Below are positions 17,052-25,963 of a stretch of DNA of 64,000 nt, piece by piece. Made by a program: the position numbers and the translations under genes. The notes under the pieces were generated by a model. It worked only from the letters and a program-made list of their open reading frames with translations. It searched no databases and was not told the DNA's origin. Position 1 is the first letter of the stretch. Every line of letters starts with the position of its first letter. Origin of the DNA: Corynebacterium durum (GTDB lineage: Bacteria > Actinomycetota > Actinomycetes > Mycobacteriales > Mycobacteriaceae); NCBI RefSeq assembly GCF_030408675.1, contig NZ_CP047200.1, forward strand, positions 992,001 to 1,056,000, given 5' to 3'.

Positions 17052-18224
17052 CTACATTAAGGATTTGTAGACATCAATGGTCTGCTGAGCGATGGTTGCC
17101 CACGAGAAATCCTCAACAGCGCGCTTCCGACCTGCTTCGCCGTAGGCTTTAGCGCGTTCCTCGTCGGCTACCAGGGCGTTCACAGCATCGGCGATGCCCC
17201 GCTCAAAGCCTTCGGGGTCGTTTTCGTCGTAGTGGACCAAGGTACCCGTCGTACCGTCGACCACAACCTCGGGGATGCCGCCGACATCGGAAGCGACAAC
17301 AGCTGTTCCACAAGCCATGGCCTCCAGATTCACAATGCCCAAAGGCTCATAGATGGACGGGCAGGCGAATACGTCAGCGGCCGTCAAAATTTCCTGCACC
17401 TTATCCTTAGGCAGCATCTCCTGAACCCAGAAGATGCCATCGCGCTGGGCTTGGAGCTTCTCAACCAGTGCTGTGGTTTCCTCGGCGATTTCCGGGGTAT
17501 CAGGAGCACCTGCGCACAGAACCAACTGAACATCGGGGGAGAAGTATTGTGCGGCCTTGACTAAATGACCTACGCCTTTTTGGCGAGTAATACGACCAAC
17601 AAATGCCACGATGGGGCGGTTGGGGTCAACGCCGAGTTCCGTAAGGATGGAGTTTTCTGCAGCATCGAAAATCGGGCGCGGCTGCCACAGTTGCGTATCA
17701 ATGCCATTGAGTACCACGTGAACGCGGTCGGGTTCGATGCGAGGATATGCGTCCAGGATCGCGTCCTTCATGCGTGCTGACACGGCAATCACAGCATCCG
17801 CGTATTCCATAGCGTTCTTTTCAGACCAGCTGGACACCTCATAACCGCCGCCCAATTGTTCACGTTTCCACGGACGGTGAGGCTCCAGTGAGTGCGCAGT
17901 GACCACGTGCGGAATGCCGTACAACCGGCCCGCCAAGTGTCCACCAAGGCCTGCGTACCACGTGTGAGAATGGGCAACGTCCACATTGTTGGCCGCCGTT
18001 GCGATACGTAGGCCAGTAGACAGTGTTTTAATTGCCGGGTTGGCATCGTCCAATGCGGGGTCAACTCCATGGACAAATACGCCAGCCTCATCGCGAGGCG
18101 CGCCCATGCAATGGACATCTACCTCAACAAGTTCACGCATGTACCGGGTCAGTTCAGTGACGTGCACACCGGCACCGCCATAGATCTCTGGTGGGTACTC
18201 TCTGGTCATCATTGCTACTCGCAT
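17052..18224 (-). CDS. glgA: Actinobacterial glycogen synthase / alpha-maltose-1-phosphate synthase
   Basis: This 390-aa GT4-type glycosyltransferase starts MRVAMMTREYPPEIYGGAGVH, has VAFVGRITRQKGVGHLVKA in the C-terminal Rossmann domain, and a nucleotide-sugar binding EPLGIVNLEAMACGTAVVASD. It elongates alpha-1,4-glucan from an NDP-glucose donor; in mycobacteria the orthologue (GlgM) mainly makes alpha-maltose-1-phosphate for the GlgE pathway. ATG at 18224 is used because the family begins at that motif, and the 25 residues before it in the longer frame are not conserved. It is divergent from glgC, which supplies ADP-glucose. Confidence 0.92.
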   Translation of the reverse strand: MRVAMMTREYPPEIYGGAGVHVTELTRYMRELVEVDVHCMGAPRDEAGVFVHGVDPALDDANPAIKTLSTGLRIATAANNVDVAHSHTWYAGLGGHLAGRLYGIPHVVTAHSLEPHRPWKREQLGGGYEVSSWSEKNAMEYADAVIAVSARMKDAILDAYPRIEPDRVHVVLNGIDTQLWQPRPIFDAAENSILTELGVDPNRPIVAFVGRITRQKGVGHLVKAAQYFSPDVQLVLCAGAPDTPEIAEETTALVEKLQAQRDGIFWVQEMLPKDKVQEILTAADVFACPSIYEPLGIVNLEAMACGTAVVASDVGGIPEVVVDGTTGTLVHYDENDPEGFERGIADAVNALVADEERAKAYGEAGRKRAVEDFSWATIAQQTIDVYKSLM

Positions 18225-18381
18225 AACCACGACACTAGCCTGAAAAACCATGCTGCGCAGCACACACGCATAGTGATAAATGCCGCACGCGTCAGACAAT
18301 GTGCTGCGGAAATGCTGCCCAAAAACGTTGAATGACTCACTTTGGAGGCGAAGATGCGAGTTAGGCTATAAGTTGGTCAGT

Positions 18382-19599
18382 GTGAGAATTCAACCACATG
18401 TACTAGCTATTGTCCTTGCCGGTGGTGAAGGAAAACGCCTGTTCCCGCTCACTGCGGACCGTGCGAAACCCGCCGTGCCCTTTGGGGGCACCTACCGGCT
18501 CATTGACTTCGTCTTGTCGAACCTGGTGAATGCCGGGTACATGCAGATTTGCGTGCTTACTCAGTACAAGTCCCATTCGCTTGACCGTCACATTTCGCAA
18601 TCGTGGCAGCTTTCCGGTCTTGCAGGGCAGTACATCACCCCGGTTCCTGCTCAGCAACGGCTGGGTAAGCGGTGGTTTACTGGTTCTGCAGATGCCATTT
18701 TGCAGTCCCTTAACCTCATTTACGATGAAGACCCTGAGTACGTCATTGTTTTTGGCGCGGACCATGTCTACCGCATGGACCCCCAGCAGATGGTGGAAGA
18801 ACATATTGCCTCTGGAAAAGCCGTCTCTGTTGCGGGCATTAGGATTCCACGTTCTGAGGCATCGGCCTTTGGCTGTATTGAGTCTGACGAAGACGGTAAC
18901 ATTACCAACTTTGTCGAAAAGCCAGCCGATCCGCCTGGAACCCCTGATGACCCTGAGATGACCTTTGCATCCATGGGTAACTACGTATTCACCGCCAAAG
19001 ACCTGATTAAGGCGCTCAAGGATGACGAGGAAAACCCCGATTCCTCGCACGATATGGGCGGTGACATTATTCCGTACTTTGTGGAGAAGAATCAGGCACA
19101 CGTCTATGATTTCTCCGGCAATAGCGTGCCTGGTGCTACCGAACGCGACGCAGGTTACTGGCGTGACGTCGGTACGATTGATGCGTTCTATGAGGCCCAC
19201 ATGGATCTCATTTCGGTTCACCCGATTTTTAACCTCTATAACAAGCAGTGGCCTATTCACAACACCGATGACGGCAATCTGCCTCCTGCGAAGTTTGTGC
19301 AGGGTGGTATTGCACAGTCCTCAATGGTCGCATCGGGGTCCATTATTTCCGCAGGCACGGTCCGTAACTCGGTGCTGTCCAACAACGTCATAGTTGAAGA
19401 GGGCGCAACGGTCGAGGGTTCAGTGTTGATGCCGGGTGTCCGCATTGGCAAGGGCGCTGTGGTGCGTCACGCTATTTTGGACAAAAACGTCGTGGTCAGT
19501 GAGGGCGAGTTCATTGGTGTGGATCACGATCGCGACGCAGCCCGATTCACTATCAGCCCAGGCGGCGTGGTGTGTGTGGGTAAAAACGAAGTGGTGTGA
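18382..19599 (+). CDS. glgC: Glucose-1-phosphate adenylyltransferase GlgC
   Basis: GlgC makes ADP-glucose from ATP and glucose-1-phosphate, the committed step of bacterial glycogen synthesis. The 405-aa protein has the nucleotidyltransferase signature [18 protein letters not shown] near the N-terminus, the [10 protein letters not shown] and FVEKP motifs in the catalytic domain, and a C-terminal left-handed beta-helix. The GTG at 18382 gives the family length; the upstream extension to 18280 is not conserved. No Shine-Dalgarno is clear and a TA-rich hexamer lies just upstream, so the mRNA may be leaderless. A strong terminator follows the gene. Confidence 0.94.
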   Translation: MRIQPHVLAIVLAGGEGKRLFPLTADRAKPAVPFGGTYRLIDFVLSNLVNAGYMQICVLTQYKSHSLDRHISQSWQLSGLAGQYITPVPAQQRLGKRWFTGSADAILQSLNLIYDEDPEYVIVFGADHVYRMDPQQMVEEHIASGKAVSVAGIRIPRSEASAFGCIESDEDGNITNFVEKPADPPGTPDDPEMTFASMGNYVFTAKDLIKALKDDEENPDSSHDMGGDIIPYFVEKNQAHVYDFSGNSVPGATERDAGYWRDVGTIDAFYEAHMDLISVHPIFNLYNKQWPIHNTDDGNLPPAKFVQGGIAQSSMVASGSIISAGTVRNSVLSNNVIVEEGATVEGSVLMPGVRIGKGAVVRHAILDKNVVVSEGEFIGVDHDRDAARFTISPGGVVCVGKNEVV

Positions 19600-19623
19600 C
19601 GATTTATTAGCACACATGCTCAG

Positions 19624-19657
19624 AAGGGCGCGGAGAAGTTACCTCTGCGCCCTTTTT
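19624..19657 (+). terminator. Intrinsic terminator after glgC
   Basis: AAGGGCGCGGAG (19624-19635) pairs with CTCTGCGCCCTT (19643-19654), with one G-U pair and a 7-base loop, followed by a T-run. It ends glgC transcription and lies just before the convergent methyltransferase gene. Confidence 0.92.
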
Positions 19658-19661
19658 GTTG

Positions 19662-20327
19662 CTATTCAGACTCTGAATCATCGTCTTTTTTGGTAATGAG
19701 TGTTAGCCCAGACCCGAGAGGAAGGCGACACACCACAGCCTGATCCATGCTGCGCACATATTCATCGGCTTCCCGCGCGCAGATGGTGTCCCGGTCTTTC
19801 CGGGTAGTGTCAGATAGCGTACCGTCAAGCAGCGAATTGGCCAGGATGAGTATGCCACCGCTACGCAGAAGTGGCCACGCGGCGTCTATAAACGCCCGGT
19901 AGTCAGACGGGCGAATATCACCGTAAACCACGTGGTAGGAATCAGCGGCGAGCCTGCTCATCACCTCAAGGGGGCGGGAGGGCAGGAACCTAAACTGGTT
20001 GGGTTTGTAGCCTGCTGCCATAAAATTGGTACGTGCTTGACGCTGGTGCTCAGTCTCCGGGTCAATGCACGTGAGCGTGCCCGTCAGCCCCAAGCCCCGG
20101 AGAAGATAAAGGCCCACTACGCCAGCAGCAGGGGTCACTGCGATGGCTCCGACGCCTGCCTCATCAATATACGACGCCGCTAATGCACTGAGCAGCGAAC
20201 CTGCTGCGGCGTCGGGGGCGGCAAGACCGAATTCCTCGGCGTCTTGCTGAGCTGCGGCAAGGGCATTGTCAATCACCGTAGTATCAGTGATGTAAGAACG
20301 TAACGCGTCGAAAGCAGTGTCATTCAC
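19662..20327 (-). CDS. SAM-dependent O-methyltransferase upstream of sigE
   Basis: The 221-aa class I methyltransferase has a glycine-containing motif I region around TPAAGVVGLYLLRGLGL followed by TCIDPETEHQRQARTNF, as in the caffeoyl-CoA/catechol O-methyltransferase (methyltransf_3) family. A gene of this kind lies divergent from sigE in mycobacteria (Rv1220c) and corynebacteria. The substrate is unknown. It converges on glgC, with the terminator in between. Confidence 0.82.
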   Translation of the reverse strand: MNDTAFDALRSYITDTTVIDNALAAAQQDAEEFGLAAPDAAAGSLLSALAASYIDEAGVGAIAVTPAAGVVGLYLLRGLGLTGTLTCIDPETEHQRQARTNFMAAGYKPNQFRFLPSRPLEVMSRLAADSYHVVYGDIRPSDYRAFIDAAWPLLRSGGILILANSLLDGTLSDTTRKDRDTICAREADEYVRSMDQAVVCRLPLGSGLTLITKKDDDSESE

Positions 20328-20431
20328 ACTAGATAGTTTAGGTGGACGCGCTCCGAAATAACATCAGAACTAGCCTATTGATGATTGTTGGGTGCCACAC
20401 TGTCCGGCCAGCGCGGGGATGAGGGACAACT

Positions 20432-20462
20432 TCCAGGCTGTAGCCTCACACGTCCAGGCTGT
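20432..20462. repeat. Two direct copies of a 10-bp sequence upstream of sigE
   Basis: TCCAGGCTGT occurs at 20432-20441 and again at 20453-20462, 21 bases apart start to start, which is two helical turns. The pair lies in the 215-base gap between the methyltransferase gene and sigE, overlapping a TTGACA at 20462-20467. This placement suits a regulator binding one face of the DNA. Confidence 0.5.
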
Positions 20463-20561
20463 TGACAGGCTTTTTAATAGAAGTTCACAGTTTGTCGTCC
20501 CAGATGCATAAAATATTCAGTGACCTCTCAGCTAAAATAGCTGGTGTATGCTAAAGGGACA

Positions 20562-21230
20562 ATGCACAATAATACTATGACTTCCACTCATCAGGCCGAG
20601 TTTACCGACCCGACGATTAATGCTGGGAGCGATGACACTGTCCCATTCGCCACGTTGAGTGGCACTGCGGCGTTTGACGCCGGACAGGGGGACATGCCCA
20701 CATGGGCGGAATTGGTTGAGGAACACGCAGACAGTGTGTACCGCTTGGCGTACAGACTGTCTGGTAACCAATACGATGCGGAGGATCTAACGCAGGAGAC
20801 ATTCATGCGCGTGTTCCGTTCGCTGAAGAATTACCAGCCTGGCACGTTTGAAGGCTGGTTGCACCGCATTACCACCAACTTGTTCCTTGACATGGTGCGT
20901 CGACGCGCAAAGATCAGGATGGAAGCATTGCCAGAGGACTATGACCGGGTTCCTGGCAACGACCTCACCCCCGAGCAGGCGTTTACGGTGTCGAATCTTG
21001 ACCCGGCCCTGCAAAAGGCACTCGATGAACTCAGCCCTGATTTCAGGGTTGCGGTGGTGCTCTGTGACGTCGTGGGAATGTCCTACGACGAGATTGCCGA
21101 CACCCTCGGCGTGAAGATGGGAACGGTTCGTAGTCGTATCCACCGTGGCCGGAGCCAGCTTCGTGCCAGTTTGGAAGCTGCTGCGGAGTCGAGCGAGTCG
21201 GCCCAACTTTTGCTTCCTATGCGCTACTAA
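20562..21230 (+). CDS. sigE: ECF RNA polymerase sigma factor SigE
   Basis: This ECF sigma factor (about 222 aa) has region 2 with [26 protein letters not shown] and region 4 with [29 protein letters not shown]. In C. glutamicum SigE responds to cell-surface stress and is held by the anti-sigma factor CseE, encoded next. Three starts are possible: GTG 20544 (would be leaderless, with TAAAAT at 20533-20538 as -10), ATG 20562 (AAAGGG close upstream) and ATG 20577. The order sigE, anti-sigma, tatB agrees with corynebacteria; the htrA gene present in mycobacteria is absent. Confidence 0.92.
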   Translation: MHNNTMTSTHQAEFTDPTINAGSDDTVPFATLSGTAAFDAGQGDMPTWAELVEEHADSVYRLAYRLSGNQYDAEDLTQETFMRVFRSLKNYQPGTFEGWLHRITTNLFLDMVRRRAKIRMEALPEDYDRVPGNDLTPEQAFTVSNLDPALQKALDELSPDFRVAVVLCDVVGMSYDEIADTLGVKMGTVRSRIHRGRSQLRASLEAAAESSESAQLLLPMRY

Positions 21231-21290
21231 AAGCGTATCCTCGGTAACAAGACAGCATCATCACCATTGTTGAAGGAGGTCAGTGGTCCT

Positions 21291-21698
21291 ATGGTTCGTG
21301 AATCCTTGCGTGGGAACACGGGGCATACGCGGCGTCGAAAAGCGCGAAAACCCCGCGAATTTGCCTCTGTTGAGCATCTCAGCCTTGAAGCTGTCGCTGC
21401 TTTTGTGGATGGTGAGTTGACACCACTGGCTATGCATCGCGCGCGCGTCCACCTTGTGCACTGTGAGGAATGCCGTGCTGAGGTTGCACAACAGCGCCGG
21501 GCCTCTGAATGCTTGAAAAACTGCGTAGACACTGAAACGATCCGTGTGTCCACTGAGCTGAAGGCGCGCCTGACCAGTATCGCGTTTTCCTGCCCTGCGG
21601 GTCCCGATGCGGAGGAAGCTACCACGAAGCACCCGGAAACGTTCCTGGGCAAGGTTGATTTGATCTATCGTGCAGTACGCCGCTCTGCTGGAAAATAA
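21291..21698 (+). CDS. cseE: Anti-sigma factor CseE (zinc-finger, RseA-like)
   Basis: The 135-aa protein has a basic N-terminus, then LEAVAAFVDGELTPL and the zinc-associated motif H-x3-C-x2-C in HLVHCEEC. This is the ZAS anti-sigma signature that binds ECF sigma factors and can respond to thiol oxidation. There is no transmembrane helix, so it is cytosolic, like corynebacterial CseE and mycobacterial RseA. AAGGAGG lies 11 bases before the ATG. It follows sigE by 60 bases and is followed closely by tatB, so sigma, anti-sigma and an export component share a unit. Confidence 0.9.
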   Translation: MVRESLRGNTGHTRRRKARKPREFASVEHLSLEAVAAFVDGELTPLAMHRARVHLVHCEECRAEVAQQRRASECLKNCVDTETIRVSTELKARLTSIAFSCPAGPDAEEATTKHPETFLGKVDLIYRAVRRSAGK

Positions 21699-21713
21699 AG
21701 TAAAATAAGTTGA

Positions 21714-22181
21714 GTGTTCAGCGATGTTGGTTGGGGAGAGATATTCCTCCTCTTTGTTGTGGGCTTAGTGGTTATTGGACCGGAGCGGCTGCCCCGCGTT
21801 GTTCGGGATGTTAAAGCTGCGTTGACTGCGGCTCGTACCGCCATTGACAATGCTAAACAGGGGTTAGGCGATGAACTGGGGGCTGATTTTGAAGAAATCA
21901 GTAAGCCACTCAGCGAACTTGCCGCTTTGCAACGCTTGGGTCCACGCGCAGCGCTCACCAAAACATTGTTGGATGGGGATGGCAGTTTCCTCGATGCGCT
22001 TGATCCGAAGAAGATCATGGAGCATGAGCAGCCAAAACCCGCAAGCAGCGCCGCTGCATCCACACAACCTAAGCAGTCGCAGCCAGACTCCAAGCAATCA
22101 GTGGAAAAAGAGCAACAGACCCCCGGCAAGGAACCTGACGATGCTGCACGGGGGGATTTCTCCTGGGCGGATATTACATAG
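21714..22181 (+). CDS. tatB: Twin-arginine translocase subunit TatB
   Basis: TatB helps TatC recognise folded proteins carrying twin-arginine signals. The 155-aa protein begins [29 protein letters not shown], with a single N-terminal helix and the conserved GPERLP hinge. An amphipathic helix and a Pro/Gln/Ser-rich C-terminal tail follow. The start is GTG. It lies 15 bases after cseE. TatA and TatC are encoded elsewhere, as is usual for actinobacteria. Confidence 0.93.
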   Translation: MFSDVGWGEIFLLFVVGLVVIGPERLPRVVRDVKAALTAARTAIDNAKQGLGDELGADFEEISKPLSELAALQRLGPRAALTKTLLDGDGSFLDALDPKKIMEHEQPKPASSAAASTQPKQSQPDSKQSVEKEQQTPGKEPDDAARGDFSWADIT

Positions 22182-22239
22182 AAGGATCTAGGTGGGGTGC
22201 CCTAGCTCAGGGGCGGTGGGCACTTCCTATAATGCGGGT

Positions 22240-23370
22240 TTAATGAGGCACTACGCCCAGTCCAAGTGGACGACCCGCGAGGGATTCGCGCCGCATGGCC
22301 AATTTGTCGGCAATGGCGTTCAGGGCAGCGCCTGTGTGCGAGTCGGGGGCGGTGATGGCGATGGGATTGCCGTCGTCGGCACCAATCCGCAGCGCGGGAT
22401 CAAGCGGAACTGAACCAAGCAGTTCTACCTTCGTCCCGGTCAGGGTACTCAGGCGATCTGCGACCATCTGACCACCGCCTGAGCCAAAAACATCTACAAC
22501 TGATCCGTCAGGCATGACCATGGCGGACATGTTTTCAATCACCCCAGCGACCTTCTGGCGGGTTTGCTGGCTCATAGCACCGGCGCGCTCGGCAACCTCA
22601 GCAGCGGCGGCCTGCGGGGTGGTCACAATGAGAAGTTCAGCGCTCGGCACTAACTGTGCCACCGACAAGGCAATATCGCCGGTTCCTGGTGGCAGGTCAA
22701 GGAGCAAAATGTCCAGGTCACTCCAAAACACTTCGGAGAGGAATTGCTGGATGGCGCGGTGCAGCATTGGCCCACGCCAAATAACGGGGGTGTTTCCTTC
22801 GACGAAATGCCCGATGGAGATGATTTTTACCCCATGTGCAATGGGCGGCATGATCATGTCATCGACCTGGTGTGGACGGGCGTCAGAACCTAACATGTGG
22901 GGGATGGAATGTCCGTAAATATCGGCGTCCAGGATTCCGACGTTGAGCCCCCGCGCCGCCAAAGCTGTTGCAAGGTTAACGGTCATGGAGGATTTGCCGA
23001 CGCCGCCCTTACCTGAGGCAACTGCAAAAACGCGGGTGGTTGAATTTGGCTGTGCGAAGGGGATGACCGGTTCTGAGTCTGTGCCGCGAAGTGCCTGGCG
23101 GAGGGTGCGGCGCTGCTCATCGCTCATCACGTCTGTGGTGACGGTGACAGTCCCCACGCCGTCAAGTTCCTCCACAGCCGCCTGGGTGTTGCGGATCAAG
23201 GTGTTTTTGAGCGGGCACCCGGCGATGGTGAGGTAAATTTCCACAGCAACATTATTGCCGTCAAGGGTCACCGATTTAACCATGCCAAGCTCGGTAATTG
23301 GCTTGCCAATTTCCGGGTCATCAACGCGGGATAGCGCAGTACGTACAGCGGATTCCGAAAGTGTAGACAT
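22240..23370 (-). CDS. mrp: Mrp/ApbC-type P-loop ATPase, Fe-S cluster carrier family
   Basis: The 376-aa protein has an N-terminal MIP18/DUF59 domain (VDDPEIGKPITELGMV) and a MinD-like ATPase with the deviant Walker A SGKGGVGKSSM. Mrp/Nbp35 proteins carry Fe-S clusters to apoproteins. The CxxC that holds the bridging cluster in most members is missing: after VIENMS the sequence continues with MVMPDGS instead of a CPxC segment, as I recall also in mycobacterial Mrp. ATG at 23370 is preferred to GTG at 23373. The gene is convergent with tatB. Confidence 0.9.
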   Translation of the reverse strand: MSTLSESAVRTALSRVDDPEIGKPITELGMVKSVTLDGNNVAVEIYLTIAGCPLKNTLIRNTQAAVEELDGVGTVTVTTDVMSDEQRRTLRQALRGTDSEPVIPFAQPNSTTRVFAVASGKGGVGKSSMTVNLATALAARGLNVGILDADIYGHSIPHMLGSDARPHQVDDMIMPPIAHGVKIISIGHFVEGNTPVIWRGPMLHRAIQQFLSEVFWSDLDILLLDLPPGTGDIALSVAQLVPSAELLIVTTPQAAAAEVAERAGAMSQQTRQKVAGVIENMSAMVMPDGSVVDVFGSGGGQMVADRLSTLTGTKVELLGSVPLDPALRIGADDGNPIAITAPDSHTGAALNAIADKLAMRRESLAGRPLGLGVVPH

Positions 23371-23405
23371 CACCCGCCAAGTCTAGCGCGCATAGTGGGG
23401 TAGGG

Positions 23406-23969
23406 CTAAGCCAAGTCGCCCTGAGTAGGTTCGGCAAGCTCATGGGTTTCGCCATCGCCTCGGGCGATGCGAGCTGCTGCCTCGTCGTCAATTTTCGCCT
23501 CGATGCGTTCTAGGACGCTACGCAGGTCCTCCAGTTCATGCCGTAGGTAGTCGCGGGTAACCGTGTCACCGATAGCAATGCGCACGCCAGCGAGCTCCCG
23601 AGCCAAAAACTCAGTGTCGGCTTTTGTCTGCTCAGAGCGCCGACGGTCTTCGTTTAAGGCAATGCGGTCCCGATCTTCTTGGCGGTTTTGCGCCAGCAAA
23701 ATCAGCGGTGCCGCGTAGGCAGCCTGAGTGGAAAAAGCCAGGTTGAGTAGGATAAATGGATAGGCATCCCAGTTCCACCAGTATCCGCCGACATTAAACG
23801 CAACCCAAATCAAAACAAAAATGGTTTGCCAAAACAGGTATTCGCCTGTGCCGAAGAAACGGGCGACTTTCTCGGCGAACGCACCGACAGAATCGCCGTC
23901 AAAGTTGAAAAACTTTCGGCGGTTTCCTGCGACTGGGGTGTCAAGGTCACTGCGATTAAAATCAGCCAT
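23406..23969 (-). CDS. DUF1003 membrane protein
   Basis: The 187-aa protein has two transmembrane segments with aromatic residues (QTIFVLIWVAFNV and YPFILLNLAFSTQAAYAAPLILL) followed by QNRQEDRDR, the DUF1003 signature. A charged, probably coiled-coil C-terminal tail follows. ATG at 23969 has AAGGAG 7 bases upstream. It sits 12 bases after the MgtE_N/CBS gene on the same strand, and the same pair occurs in mycobacteria (Rv1231c-Rv1232c), suggesting a joint role, perhaps in magnesium or membrane homeostasis. No catalytic motif is visible. Confidence 0.87.
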   Translation of the reverse strand: MADFNRSDLDTPVAGNRRKFFNFDGDSVGAFAEKVARFFGTGEYLFWQTIFVLIWVAFNVGGYWWNWDAYPFILLNLAFSTQAAYAAPLILLAQNRQEDRDRIALNEDRRRSEQTKADTEFLARELAGVRIAIGDTVTRDYLRHELEDLRSVLERIEAKIDDEAAARIARGDGETHELAEPTQGDLA

Positions 23970-23981
23970 GATCACTCTCCT

Positions 23982-25265
23982 TTACGCATGTGTCGTTGCT
24001 GGCCTGAGGCCAGTTTCGCGCCAGTCTTCAGGAAGCATGTGGTCAAGAAGGTCATCCACAGCGACGGCACCAAGGAGGTGATTGTCGCTGTCAAGCACTG
24101 GTCCACACACAAGGTTGTAGGTGGCGAAGTAACGGGCCGCTGTTTCCTGTGAATCATCAGCATAAAGCGGCGGAAGGTCAGGATCCAAAATACCGCCGAT
24201 CAAGGAACTGGGGGGTTCACGCAGCAGCTTCTGCAAGTGTACGCACCCCAGATATTTGCCGGTGGGGGTTGCTGTCGGTGGGCGGACAACAAAAATGAGG
24301 GACGATAGCGATGTCGTTAAGTCAGGGTTGCGGGCCATTGCTAGGGCCTCAGCCACTGTCGTTTGCGGGGCGAGAATCAGCGGCTCAGGAGTCATGAGCG
24401 CGCCCACCGTGTCGGGGGAGAAGTCCATCAACCGTCGCACGGGTGCTGATTCCTCTGGATCCATGAGTTCCAGCAGCACGTCGGCTTTGTCGTCGGGGAG
24501 TTCGCCCAGCAAGTCGGCGGCATCGTCAGGGTCCATCTCTTCCAGCACCACGGCTGCGCGTTCAATGGCTAGGGCTTCAATGAGCTCGGCCTGCCGGTCA
24601 TCGGGCAGCTCCTGGAGAATGTCAGCGAGGCGCTCGTCGTCAAGCTGTTCAGCTACGGTCTGGCGCTCTGCCGCCGGCATGGCACGCAGCAAGGACGCGA
24701 TGTCGGCGGGGCGCATGTTATCAAACCGCGCGATAAGCTCAGCCACCTTATCTGACTGCCCTGCACCCGCCGCTGTAATACCGTGCACGTGGGACCACGG
24801 AACCACGTGCAGGCTTCCACGTCGACCGAATTTAGGCTTCTCTCCGAACACAGCCACGCGTGAGACAATCCAGTCTCTGGTACGGGTGCGTTCCAGCTCA
24901 ATGTCTGCAATTTCAACAGGCCGACCATGGAGATTTTCCAGTTCCGGGTCGTCCACCTGCACCTTGGAGCCCACAAGGTCACCCACGATGGTCAACTCGC
25001 CGGTTCGGGGTTTGAATGCACGCAAGCTCACCGATCCAGATACCAACATGATTTCCTGCGGTTCAATCGATGCCACTCGAAGCATTGGCAGGAAAATACG
25101 GCGGTTATTGACTACCTCAACTACAAGCCCCAACGCTCGAGTGACGTGGCCGTTGGGCCGTACAATGACAACAACATCGCGGACTCGGCCGATCACCTCC
25201 GTGTCCGGTCCACGAACCACCATACCTGCGAGACGGCCTGCGTAGACTTTTGTAATTGGGCTCAT
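23982..25265 (-). CDS. MgtE N-domain/CBS-domain protein without a transport domain
   Basis: The 427-aa protein has a PRC-barrel-like N-terminal half with two repeats (around residues 8-90). Next is an MgtE intracellular N-domain with helical repeats (ADIASLLRAMPAAERQTVAEQL, DRQAELIEALAIERAAVVLEEMDPDDAADLL). Two CBS motifs follow (GALMTPEPLILAPQTTVAEAL and LYADDSQETAARYFATYNL). It stops before the five-helix Mg2+ channel domain of true MgtE. It may be a soluble magnesium or nucleotide sensor working with the DUF1003 protein encoded next. ATG at 25265 starts MSPITKVYAGRL; the longer frame to 25337 is not conserved. Confidence 0.85.
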   Translation of the reverse strand: MSPITKVYAGRLAGMVVRGPDTEVIGRVRDVVVIVRPNGHVTRALGLVVEVVNNRRIFLPMLRVASIEPQEIMLVSGSVSLRAFKPRTGELTIVGDLVGSKVQVDDPELENLHGRPVEIADIELERTRTRDWIVSRVAVFGEKPKFGRRGSLHVVPWSHVHGITAAGAGQSDKVAELIARFDNMRPADIASLLRAMPAAERQTVAEQLDDERLADILQELPDDRQAELIEALAIERAAVVLEEMDPDDAADLLGELPDDKADVLLELMDPEESAPVRRLMDFSPDTVGALMTPEPLILAPQTTVAEALAMARNPDLTTSLSSLIFVVRPPTATPTGKYLGCVHLQKLLREPPSSLIGGILDPDLPPLYADDSQETAARYFATYNLVCGPVLDSDNHLLGAVAVDDLLDHMLPEDWRETGLRPATTHA

Positions 25266-25368
25266 AGTGACTAAGTGTACTAACACACCAGTGGGAACAT
25301 GCAGCAGCTGCACAACGTTATTCCGGTGACACAACAATAACGATGAAGAGTCTTAAGGAATCAACCCC

Positions 25369-25887
25369 ATGAGCACCCCACACGCTGGTAATGCTGGTAG
25401 CCGGGATCTTTCATTACGCCCCCGACCCGAAGGGTGGCCTGTGGGCAGTTTTGACAGTTACGCCGATGCCCAGGCCGCCGTGGATATGCTGAGTGACAAG
25501 TCTGATTTTCCCGTCGCTGAACTCACCATTGTTGGTGTTGACCTCATGGAAGTGGAACACGTTGTTGGGCGCCTGACCTGGGGTCGGGTCATCGCCGGCG
25601 GAGCCGCCTCCGGTGCGTGGATGGGTTTGTTCTTTGGCATGCTGCTGGGGATTTTCAGTGAGAACTTCATCTCCCCGATCTTCCTCGGCATAGTCATGGG
25701 TGTGGTGTTTGGCATTGTCGCATCTGCAGTACCGTACGCAGCAAGCCGGGGACGGCGAGACTTTACCACCCGTACCCAGATCGTCGCCGGGCGTTACGAC
25801 GTCCTGTGCACACCTGCCCACGCCGCTGAGGCCAGGGACGCCATCGCCAGGTTTAGTTTTAGCAGCTCACACCGCAACGATAATTAA
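25369..25887 (+). CDS. General stress protein (GSP17M/YflT-like) membrane protein
   Basis: The 172-aa protein starts with a GSP17M-like domain (GWPVGSFDSYADAQAAVDML and FPVAELTIVGVDLMEVEHV), then two Gly-rich hydrophobic segments (ASGAWMGLFFGMLLGIF and FLGIVMGVVFGIVASAV). The C-terminal part resembles a truncated repeat of the first domain. Such proteins are induced by general stress in Gram-positives but have no defined activity. It is divergent from the MgtE_N/CBS gene. Confidence 0.78.
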   Translation: MSTPHAGNAGSRDLSLRPRPEGWPVGSFDSYADAQAAVDMLSDKSDFPVAELTIVGVDLMEVEHVVGRLTWGRVIAGGAASGAWMGLFFGMLLGIFSENFISPIFLGIVMGVVFGIVASAVPYAASRGRRDFTTRTQIVAGRYDVLCTPAHAAEARDAIARFSFSSSHRNDN

Positions 25888-25923
25888 TTGTGGTGAATCG
25901 AGGAGTTATTGAGGCATGTTGTA

Positions 25924-25940
25924 TCACCTGTGGTGACCAC
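25924..25940. promoter_or_regulatory. Overlapping inverted repeats upstream of the lipoprotein gene
   Basis: TCACC TGT GGTGA (25924-25936) and GTGGT G ACCAC (25930-25940) are two overlapping perfect palindromes, 24-40 bases before the ATG at 25964. They could form an operator. No known regulator motif was recognised. Confidence 0.35.
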
Positions 25941-25963
25941 GCCCGCGTACACTAAGGAGAAAT

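Noticed and set aside
24256..25245. 329-codon plus-strand open frame opposite the MgtE_N/CBS gene
   Set aside because: Ser/Arg/Thr-rich translation without motifs, exactly antisense to a well-supported gene; an artefact of third-position GC bias.
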